Below are positions 36,750-45,581 of a stretch of DNA of 64,000 nucleotides, piece by piece; position 1 is the first letter of the stretch; each line of letters opens with the position of its first letter. Origin of the DNA: Laccaria trichodermophora (lineage: Eukaryota > Basidiomycota > Agaricomycetes > Agaricales > Hydnangiaceae); assembly GCA_018417955.1 (NCBI GenBank), contig JACTVC010000003.1, forward strand, positions 682,001 to 746,000, given 5' to 3'. A program made the translations under genes and the position numbers. The notes below the pieces were generated by a model that was not told where the DNA came from, ran no database searches, and saw only the letters and a list, made by a program, of their open reading frames with translations.

Positions 36750-37870
36750 TTGAAAATTCTAAGAAATGAGAATGAAAGCCTGGAGAGCCTAAGCTAATTC
36801 TTTAATGAAAATTCTATGAGATGGTGAAAAAAGTGCCAGAGGACCCAATGAAATATCCTAATGAAATTTCCAAAAGAAAATGGTAATGAAATGGTATTGA
36901 AAGCGCCAGAAAGCCCAATGAAATATTTCAATGAAAATAGTAATGAAAGCACCAGAGGACCCAATGAAATATCCTAATGAAAATAGTAATGAAAGCACCA
37001 CAGGACCCAATGAAATATCCTAATGAAAATACAATGAAATGGCAATGAAAGTGCCAGAGGGCCTAATGAAATATCCTAATGAAAATGGTAATGAAAGCAC
37101 CAGAGGACCTAATGAAATATCCTAATGAGATTTTTAAGAAATGGTATTAAGGGATATCCTAATGAAAATATAATGAAATGGCAATGAAAGCGCCAGAGGT
37201 CCTAATGAAATATCCAAATGAAAATATAATGAAATGGCAATGAATGTGCTAGAGGGCCTAATGAAATATCCTAATGAAAATATAATGAAATGGCAATGAA
37301 AGTGCTAGAGGGCCTAATGAAATATCCTAATGAAAATATAATGAAATGGCAATGAAAGTGTCAGAGGTCCTAATGAAATATCCAAATGAAAATATAATGA
37401 AATGGCAATGAAAGTGCTAGAGGGCCTAATGAAATATCCTAATGAACATATAATGAAATGGCAATGAAAGCGTCAGAGGTCCTAATGAAATATCCTAATG
37501 AAAATATAATGAAATGGCAATGAAAGTGTCAGAGGTCCTAATGAAATATCCAAATGAAAATATAATGAAATGGCAATGAAAGTGCTAGAGGTCCTAATGA
37601 AATATCCAAATGAAAATATAATGAAATGGCAATGAAAGCGTCAGAGGTCCTAATGAAATATCCAAATGAAAATATAATGAAATGGCAATGAAAGTGTCAG
37701 AGGTCCTAATGAAATATCCAAATGAAAATATAATGAAATGGCAATGAAAGTGCCAGAGGTCCTAATGAAATAAGCAATCTCATTACCCTTGCCTATACTT
37801 TATGAGAGACTGCAGTAACGAAATGAATGAAATAGAGGGCTATATTAATGAAATCTCTTTCATAAAAACA
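36750..37870. repeat. Right subterminal array of KDZ element, 56-bp units
   Basis: About eighteen or nineteen units of the type AATGAAATATCCAAATGAAA followed by ATATAATGAAATGGCAATG are seen, with a period of 56 bp and GTGTCAGAGGTCCT-like cores. It is the inverted counterpart of the left array, and more homogeneous than it. Confidence 0.9.
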
Positions 37871-37946
37871 CATGGCAAATAACAAAAAGGCTGTAGGACA
37901 GTTGTCATTGTTTAATCATAAATAGTGGTAGCCACTAGTGTTACAG

Positions 37947-38019
37947 AACCATCCCTGCAGCACGACGAGCACACCTTGGTGGATCATCAAGGACAACATT
38001 GAAGAAGAAATCAGCTTGA
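37947..38019 (+). pseudogene. SAP-domain gene, last exon (separated from its 5' part by the KDZ element)
   Basis: Directly after the right TTACAG the + strand reads (K)TIPAARRAHLGGSSRTT, then LKKKSA and a TGA at 38017-38019. The phase matches the 5' part exactly (AA|A). The basic PAARRAHLGG tail is the kind of ending expected for this small DNA-binding protein. This exon, the TSD and the KDZ boundary mutually support each other. Confidence 0.6.
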
Positions 38020-38408
38020 AGGACTGAAGCCATCTTTGGTCAAGGTTCAACCCCAGTGAAACTCGGACATGCGCTGGTCTGCGGGTTTCTGCGCTGAGCT
38101 GCAATGCAGAAATACGCATACTATCCCCGTTTTTTGCCCACCTGCAGATTTTCTTCTGCGGATTTCAGCCGAATCTGCGTGCCAAATTACATACTTTCTA
38201 TAAATAGATTGCCATAGATTTTACTGGGGTTTTGTTTGCAGAATTTTCTGCTCTCTTCTGCTCGTATCTGTGAATTAGATGAAACAAGACTGATATATTC
38301 ACTGATAATAGGGTACATATATATGTTCGTAATTTGTTGACCTTTCACATATCTCTTCATTTTGATTAAGTCCTTACTTGCAGGCTACCTGCCCAACAAT
38401 TTTCGAGC
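38020..38408. other. 3'-3' region between SAP gene and recombinase gene
   Basis: No gene is seen. TTCTGC/GCAGAA words recur in both orientations between 38090 and 38270 and may be short recombination or regulatory sites, or just skewed composition. Confidence 0.35.
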
Positions 38409-40100
38409 TCAAGCACAATGACAAGATCTCCCACAGCGAAAGCACTTGGTGGCTGGTTTCCGTGCTGGATTGAAGTAGTCCTCGCGTTGCTCTGTGGGGT
38501 TGTTGTTCCATGAGATCAGGTACTTTACAATTGTCATGCTGGAGAATTCCGTGCTCCAGCCACCCCACTCGCAAATCGTGCGTAGGAGCCATTGCCGCTC
38601 TCCTGCCAAATATTGACAGCCACCACGCCTGAACGAGTGGGTTCCGTAGGGGGTTGGATCGATCTTTATGTCAAGAAGGTTGTTTCTGAATAACTCAAGG
38701 AACTGTTCTGATGTCTAGCAAAAAACTTGGTACGTTTCACAAGGAAAAAATAAATCACTGACCATTGGTGTGTTGCTTTCGACAGGTCTTTCTCCTGAAC
38801 CAATCTTTCGGAACACATATCCATCAGTTATCTCTGCAGCATCGATCCAGTCAGACAGGGCTCGAACAGGGCAAAGGTAAGCATCTGGTTCTTCAAGACG
38901 GTACAGGTGAAATGGCTTTATTTCTAGTCAGACGTTGACATGTCAGCAAGTTAAAATAGAAATAATTTCAATACGCACCTCCGTATTGATGTGTTTTGCG
39001 ATATGGCAGCGTCAAAGTCATGCGGTTCTTTGACATTTCAATATCTGCCATCGTTAATTTGAGAACCTCATCCACCCGAAGCAAACACAGAAAAGCAATT
39101 GTGTATACAGCTTGGAGTGCTCGTCGTGTAAGTCCACCACCCCACTCATGGAGCCTTCCAGCATCTTGGCGAGAAAGAGGTGTATAGGCATGAATTTTCC
39201 AGTTCTCCAGCAGGTGATTGTAGTCATACAAATCCTCCAAAATACTCTAAAAAATTAATTAGATCATGATGCCAGTGGGACCCAGTTTCTGAGAGACGAA
39301 CAGAGGTTATCACTCAAGCACTTGTTGGGGTCTCTCCAGCTTTGACCTACAATAAATTTATGAGATGAGTTTACATTTCGGGAACCAAGTCACCTTTCGA
39401 TGCCGAAGGCCAGACATGTAATTTGCTACTTCGGATGAGATGGAGGGATTGCCCATCATGCGACCAGGGACCAGCTCGCTCTCATGCCACTGCACTGCTC
39501 CGAGGTTGTAGTCATGCGTAAATACATGGGTCATTGCAGCCCGCATCTTTTGAGCCTGAGCATAGGAGTCCCGAAACTGGTTTTGTGGGCAGCGTTTACC
39601 ATCGAGGGTAATTTCGTCACATCTGTTAGCGAAATTTCAATGTTCAGCCCATTGGTGGTTAATAAAAGAAAAGGACAGACTTGCTCATAATCCAGGAGCA
39701 GATCCAGAAAGGAGCATCCACTGGGGGGGAGCTGCAAAAGAGCTCTGAGGAACTCTTGATGAGGCCAGAATTTGTCAAGAAGGTGGTGCATTGCTCCTTA
39801 AGTCTGCAGAACGTGAGTGGGGGGCACTGATGTAATTTCTTCTTGTCTTTACCGCTGGTATTCAGCCTCTGTCTTGTCGGTAACACCTCTTGAAGCTCCA
39901 AAAACAGATGCTTTCCATTTCTTCATAAATTCATGATTTCCTGGCTCAAGATCAGCTGCAACGAGGTCAGGAACTGTGCCCTGTTCTCCCTCGAGATCCT
40001 CATCAATCTCTTCTTCAGTAATTCTGTCATCTCCATTTTGGAACTGGATGTTGAGGGCTTTGAAGTTGCGAGCAAGTAGTGAAGGGTGGCTGTCAGCCAT
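38409..40100 (-). pseudogene. Tyrosine recombinase (Crypton/integrase-like), one in-frame stop
   Basis: Site-specific recombinase of the phage-integrase fold, in a family common in agaricomycetes. ATG 40100 gives MADSHPSLLARNFKALNIQF; an upstream open stretch at about 40204-40275 with PGKRKASVLDKDQLATEP may be an extra 5' exon. The core-binding part includes RDSYAQAQKMRAAMTHVF and GRMMGNPSISSEV. Catalytic signatures are FLCLLRVDEVLKL (Arg I), GTHSFRRGGCQYL (His-x-x-Arg), CEWGGWS, and IVKYLISW with the probable nucleophile Tyr. A zinc-like tail CFRCGRSCHC ends at 38409. A TGA at 39316-39314 interrupts the stretch VKAGETPTSA, where relatives usually continue with Arg. Introns are short and canonical. 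It is convergent with the SAP gene. Confidence 0.8.
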
Positions 40101-40319
40101 GATAGAAACTGGGGAGGTGCCGAACGTGCATTGCTAGTCATACTATATATACACGGAGAGAGCACTGAAACAGGTTCATATACAAACCTGCACCTCCTAT
40201 CCATACCTCCACGTCGATCACAATAAATCGGCTCGGTTGCCAGTTGGTCTTTGTCAAGGACAGAGGCCTTGCGTTTGCCTGGCCGTGCCTTTGTAGATTA
40301 ATGGAGAATGAATACATTG

Positions 40320-43040
40320 CTGATCCCTAGAGCAAACACGGTCAGTTAAAGGCCAAAAACGTAAAAATAGAGCAAGCACTTACCAAGTAACTCAATTGTC
40401 TGGGTATCAACTCCCCTGCCCCAACATATTTGATTCGGCTGCGCCTAACATCTCGAAAATCTGGGTAACGATTTCTGGAGTGAATGCTGTCAGTTAGAGG
40501 CCAAGAATGTGAAAATCAGGCAGAAACTCACAGAGTAGCTCGATTTTCTGAGTATCAAGTCCCCCCACACATATTTGAATGCCAGATAAGAACGGCTGCG
40601 CCTAACGTCTCAAAAATTTGGTGAACGGTTTCTAGAGCAAATGCAGTCAGGTAGAGACCGAGAACATGAAAATCGAGCAGGAACTTACAGAATAGCCTAG
40701 TTTCCTGAGTGTGGACTCCATTCCGCCACATATTTGAATGCAAGATGTGAACGGCGAGGCCCAGCATCTCACAACTTCAGACAGTGATTCCTGGAGAAGA
40801 TGCGGTCAGTTCAAGACCAGGAACGTAAAAAACAGATGGAAACTCACAGAGTACTTTAATTATCTGGCTGGAGACTTCTGTCCTCCAGAGAACTGAATGT
40901 CGTATGCCAGCGACGATGCCTAACGTCTCGCAAATCCGGGTGACAATTCCTAGAGCAAATACAGTCAGGTAGAGGCTAAGAAGGTGAAAATCGAGCAAGA
41001 ACTCACAGAGTTGCTTGATTTTCCGGGTGTGGACCCCCCAGATATTTGAATGCCAATTGAGAACAGCCATGCCTAACATCTCGCAGATTTGGTTAACGGT
41101 TTCTGGAGTAAATGCAGTCAGTTAGAGGTTGAGAACAGGAAAACTGAGCAGGAACTTACAGAGTAACTGGATTTCCTGAGTGTCGACCCCACTCCACCAC
41201 AATATTTGAATGTAGAATGTGAATGGCAAGGCCCAGCATCTCTCAACTTCGGGCAGTGATTCCTGGAGAAAATGCCGTTGATTTAAAACCAAGAACGTAA
41301 AAAATGGACAGGAACTCACAGAGTACTTCGATTGTCTGCAGGTAGACTTCTGTCCTCTAAAGAGTTGGACATTGTATGTGAACGACAGCCCCTGATGTCT
41401 CGCAAATCCAGGTGACGATTCCTAGAGCAGATACTGTCAGTTGGGGGCCAAGAATGTGGAAATCGAGCAAAAACTCACAGAGTTGCTCGATTTTCTGAGT
41501 GTGGACCTCCACCCCCCCAGATATTTCTATGCCAAATGCAAACGGCCGCGCCGAACGTCTTGCAGATTTGGTTAACGGTTTCTGGAGTAAATGCAGTCAG
41601 TTAGAGGTTGAGAACAGGAAAATTGAGCAGGAACTTACAGAGTAACTTGATTTCCTGAGTGTGGACCCCACTCCACCACATATTTAAATGCCGACTGTGA
41701 ACGGCAAAGCTCATAATCTCGCAAGTTCAGGAAGTGATTCCTGGAGAGAATACCATCAGTTCAATGCCAAGAACATGAAAAACGGATGGGAACTCACAGA
41801 GTACTTCAATTATCTGGGTGTAAACTTCTGTTCTCCAGAGAATGGGACGTCGTATATGAGCGACAACGCCTGATGTTTCGCAAATTTGGATAACAGTTCC
41901 TAGATAAAATACGGTCAGCTAGAGACCGAGAACGTAAAAATCGAGCAAGAACTCACAGAGTAGCTCGATTTTCTGCGTGTGGACCTCCACCCCCACATAT
42001 TTGAATGTTGAATGAAAATGACGATGCATAGCGTTTCGAAAATCTGCGTAACGATTTCTGGAGCAAATGCTGTCAGTTTGAGGCCAAGAACATAATAATC
42101 TGGCAGAAACTCACTGAGTACCTTGATTTTCTGAGTGTGGACTTCCAGCTCCCACATATTTGAATATTGAATAAAAATGACCATGCCTTACGTCTGGCAA
42201 CTTTGGGTAACGATTCCTGGAGCAAATGCTGTCAGTTAGAGGCCAAGAACATAGAAATCTAGCAGGAACTCACGAACTAGTCTGATTTCTTGAGTGGGGA
42301 CCCCCATTCCACCACATTTTTAATTGCCAAATGTGAACCGCAAGGCCCATCATCTCGTAACTTCGGCCAGTGATTCCTGGAGATAATGCCATCAGTTCAA
42401 GGCTGCGAACGTGGAAATCGATCAGGAACTCACAGAGTACCTCAATTGTCTGTGTGGAGACTTCTGTTCTCCAAAGAATTGAACGTCGAATGTGAGCGAC
42501 AATGCCCAATGTTTCGAAAAATTGAGTGATGCTCCCTTGAAAGAATACCATCAGTAAGAGGCCGAAAACATAAGGATTGAGCAGGAACTCACGGAGAAGC
42601 TTGATTTTCTGAGTCTCAACTTCTACCCCTGACATACTTGATTGTCGAATGTGAGCGGCGAGGCCCCGCATCTCGTAACTTCGGGGAATGGTTCCTGGAG
42701 AATATGCCGTCAGTCCAAGACCAAGAATGTAAAATTCGAGCGGGAACTGACAGACAAACTTGTTTTTTTCAGCATACACTTTCTCTGTCCATCACACAAT
42801 TGAATGTCAAATGTGAAGGGCCAAGCCTGGGAGGTAGCGACTTTGAGTGGTGATTTCTGGAGTAAATTCTGTGAGATTAAGGTTGAGAACATGAAGATTG
42901 AGCAGAAACTTACTGGGTATCTCAAAATTTTGGGAATAGACTTCTGTCTTCGGTATAGGACTGAGTGACAAGTGTCGAGTGTGAAAGACCAAGCCCAGCA
43001 TCTTGCCAGCTAGGAGGTGCTGGGCTCCAGTGACCCACAT
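40320..43040 (-). repeat. Array of about seventeen 159-bp tandem units with splice-like signals
   Basis: The marker CTGGAGNAAATGCNGTCAG (plus strand) recurs at about 40328, 40478, 40633, 40793, 40950, 41103, 41262, 41421, 41580, 41740, 41899, 42058, 42217, 42377, 42536, 42695 and 42856. On the minus strand each unit has a block of about 100 nt (ACCCAGATTTTCGAGATGTT type), then GTGAGTTCCTGCTCGATTTT, CTCTAACTGAC, and TTTGCTCCAG, that is, donor, branch site and acceptor of a 57-nt intron. Units alternate between a CATTCAAATATGTGG type and a CTCCAGAGAA type, the latter recurring every third unit in part. No stable product is predicted: joining the blocks gives TAA at many junctions, while reading straight through gives frames of up to three units. 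Confidence 0.9.
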
Positions 43041-43498
43041 GTGAATTGTGGTGGGAGTGGATAGAGTAGAAGGCCGACAGCGGTGGGCACGCGATCAAGG
43101 CGTGCTGAACCCGTTATGTAACACGTAAAGCAAAGTAAGGATCCGGCGACTGTCTTTTGATGGGTGAAGGATCGTCTTTTTCGAGGCTTGCAATGGTTTC
43201 ACAACACGCAGGAAAATAATTTGGCAAAGGAATTCGGTATGTGCTGCATTCAAAAGACGGTCGCACTTGAGAAAAAGACGGTTCTCGTTAGGGTCCTGGC
43301 TCAGTTTGGGCTGCAGGGTGAATGACAGGGATCATGCAGCAGATATTGAACGCCAAGCCCTAGGGCACCCCTACTGTCGGCATGAGGCTGAAGCGTGTTG
43401 TGTATCCTTACAAGTATAAAGTTGTACCGTTAGATTCCATAACACACATCAACCAAGATACCCATACCACTTGTCCTCTTCAAGCTGAAAGTCTCCCC
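43041..43498. other. Flank of the 159-bp array
   Basis: No gene is seen in this 460 bp. It could hold the promoter of a minus-strand transcript entering the array, whose first block has an ATG at 43040. Confidence 0.3.
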
Positions 43499-43857
43499 TC
43501 ACAAGCGCTTGTTGCCTGTTTTCCTCTCCTCCTGCACAAGCACGATTGATACACACCAACAATAGCCCCAACTTTGGTCTTGGATGAAGTTGACCCTGCC
43601 GTCGTAGTCACAGCTCTCACATGCGAAGCCCCAAATGCTCTTCTGCAACCGATTAGGTGAGTTATCAAGGCCTGAGTTTCTCGTATTTCCGTCCAATGCA
43701 GCAAACATACCATGCAATGTGATTTATTCAAATGACCTTCTCGTTTCACCCTTCCATCTCCCTCTCCTCCCCCTCCTTCACTTTTGTTCCTACTTTCGGA
43801 CTTTGACTTTCGATCCTTGGGACGCGACTTGAGCAAAGGGTCGCTGCTCGTGTTCAT
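43499..43857 (-). CDS. Small Cys-containing protein, unknown (possible gene)
   Basis: The frame starts at ATG 43857 (MNTSSDPLLKSRPKDRKSKS), with a basic, Gly/Glu-rich N-terminus. A plausible 66-nt intron (GTATGT..CTAATC..TTGCAG, about 43644-43709) leads to a second exon reading SIWGFACESCDYDGRVNF and WGYCWCVSIVLVQ. It ends at TGA 43501-43499. The C-x2-C and C-x-C pairs could bind zinc. About 95 residues. I do not recognise the family, and it could be part of the mobile block or chance. Confidence 0.35.
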
Positions 43858-45172
43858 GTTGGTTCCAAGGCGGAGATCACGCGGAGATCACACAACGTGC
43901 CATCACACTCCCTCCCTTCTTTCCTTCCATTGTTTGTGCGTGCATCTGCCTGCTGCCGACAGCAGTCTGTGTATGTAGCAGCCGTGTGTGTGGACTGACT
44001 GAGTGTTTGCAAGGCTTTCAATGTGTGTTATGCGTTTTGTGTGTTAATGTGTTTTCTATGCACACAGCTATTTCTGTCTGAATTCCCGGCGCTTTCTCCC
44101 TTTCTGGGTCGCCGCCGCCTGGCCCTGGCCTCTTGGTGAGATCGCTCAGCCTCGTCACAGATCGGTCACACATCCAGACTGTCTCTTTCGTCAGTCGCAG
44201 CCTTACTTATCTACTTTTTCCCACTTTTTAACTTGCCACAAGTCAAAAAGCTGGAAAGTTGGAAATACAACTATTGAAATGAAACCCATGCCAACCTCAA
44301 TGCATTAAAAATTAGTGGCTTTTCAGGGTACTGAGCCTGGCTTTTTGTATTTGTGGCTTTTCTGCTTTTTTCAACTTTTTATTGGCTTTTCCCGGCTTTT
44401 CCCGGCTTCTACAAGTAGAAAAAGTAAAACCCAAAACTTAAAAGTACTGATGGCCTTCTGGGTTACATATCTTGTAAACTCTTGCCAAACACTGCTCGTC
44501 GCCACTGCAAGGAGTCGGCCAAAGGCCGGATGACGAGCAGCGGCCTCCATTGGCAACTAGATATTCAATGCTCTAATGCAAATTCTCATAAAGAAACAAA
44601 AAATAAAAAATAAGATTAAAAAAATGAGGTTGATGTTGTGCTATAAGAAAAACGGATGGGAACGGGTAGGACAAGTTCAATTAGTATATTTTGGAAGTTT
44701 TTTTGCTGGGAGAAGCCGCAGGTGTACTGAGAACCCTTACTAATGTATTTACAATACAGAAGCGAGGTTTTGTTGACAAAGTCAACCTCTAGTAAGAAAA
44801 TATACAGAATTTGCCCAATCTGTGTTGGGCGTATTTGGGGTGTAGAAGTTCCACTGACATATAACCACATAGCGCACCTTCGGGCGCAAGACCCAATACC
44901 CAATTTTCTTAACCATCCAAACGTCATTCGTAAAACTATATATTTGGGTGGTACATCATTTTTTGTTAGTCACCGGGCCCCTTTCCTCACAAGTCTTGGA
45001 CACACTTAGTTATCCTCCCTGCTCGTCGCCGAACCGCTTTGCGGTTCGCTCCTCGCAGGTCGACTCACAGTTACAACTTACAAAAACAGCTGTATTTGAA
45101 CCAAATTCAAACAAGAGATTCCCCCAGTCGTAAGTACTTAAGAAGCAGTCACTAGAACAAATAGATACAAAA
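43858..45172. other. Non-coding, repeat-like stretch
   Basis: No gene is seen. Two GC hairpin-like words occur next to CTCGTCGCC: GGCCAAAGGCC (about 44518) and CGAACCGCTTTGCGGTTCG (about 45032). GTTGACAAAGTCAAC (about 44772) is palindromic. GGCTTTTCCCGGCTTTTCCC repeats at about 44388. These resemble ends or relics of mobile DNA, but no element could be delimited. Confidence 0.4.
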
Positions 45173-45370
45173 CATCCTCAAAAGCTGCCAAAAATAAACA
45201 CGAGAAGACTGTAAGAGGAGAGGCAGGCAGAGCCGACGGACAAACAACTGCAAAAGATCCTTAAAAGTGCCAAAAATAAACGGGGGAATCGGGCAGAGCC
45301 GACGAACAAACAACTGCAAAAGATCCTCAAAAGTGCTAAAAATAACAAACGACGACGGGAAGGGCCGAGA
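45173..45370. repeat. Short tandem repeat, about 70-80 bp unit
   Basis: Three imperfect copies of GATCCTCAAAAGTGCCAAAAATAAAC and AGAGCCGACGRACAAACAAC are seen, with starts near 45173, 45255 and 45320. This lies about 200 bp upstream of the STT3 gene. Confidence 0.75.
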
Positions 45371-45581
45371 TGGGTCACGAGAACAACAAACAAGTACAAC
45401 TTTGAAAATATTTTCTTTGAGTGAACCCGAGGGTGTAAGAACCCTCTACTAACGTATCGGGTATTGTTGCTGACTCAGCAAGACACGTCAACGAGTGCTC
45501 ACGCCAAGCTTACGCGAATATTTCTCTCTCTCAACATCGAACAGGACATCCTCAAAGAGGCCTTCATCGACGCTGTTGGCC
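45371..45581 (+). promoter_or_regulatory. STT3 upstream region
   Basis: This holds the 5' flank and leader of STT3 by position. No specific motif is recognised. Confidence 0.3.

Larger units (their letters stand above)
24990..37940. mobile_element. KDZ-type DNA transposon, about 12.95 kb, with nested insertion
   Basis: The ends are inverted repeats: left GACTGGTGGCTACCACT and the right-end complement CACTAGTGGCTACCACT. Inside both follow ATGATTAA and TTGTTATTTGCCATG, then long arrays of a 56-bp unit in opposite orientation. A 7-bp direct repeat, TTACAGA, flanks the element. It encodes a CxC2-KDZ transposase (-), an RNase-H1-N-domain protein (-) and a decayed accessory gene (+). A second element is nested at 28696-30429. 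KDZ elements of basidiomycetes often carry extra genes, including TET/JBP dioxygenases; I find no dioxygenase here. Stops in two genes and the insertion indicate that this copy can no longer move by itself. Confidence 0.85.

Noticed and set aside
24990..37940. A TET/JBP-type dioxygenase gene, as often carried by fungal KDZ elements
   Set aside because: I looked for the HxD...H signature and the usual domain context among the internal genes and found none.
37916..38119. Minus-strand frame ending in the KDZ right TIR
   Set aside because: It runs antisense through the SAP gene's last exon and the TIR and has no motif; the plus-strand exon explains the sequence better.
40320..43040. A continuous repeat-protein gene across the 159-bp array
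   Set aside because: No single frame stays open beyond about three units, and joining the blocks at the splice-like sites creates stops at many junctions.
43858..45172. Helitron or LTR ends suggested by GC hairpins and repeated words
   Set aside because: No terminal motif pair, target duplication or coding frame could be matched, so no element was called.
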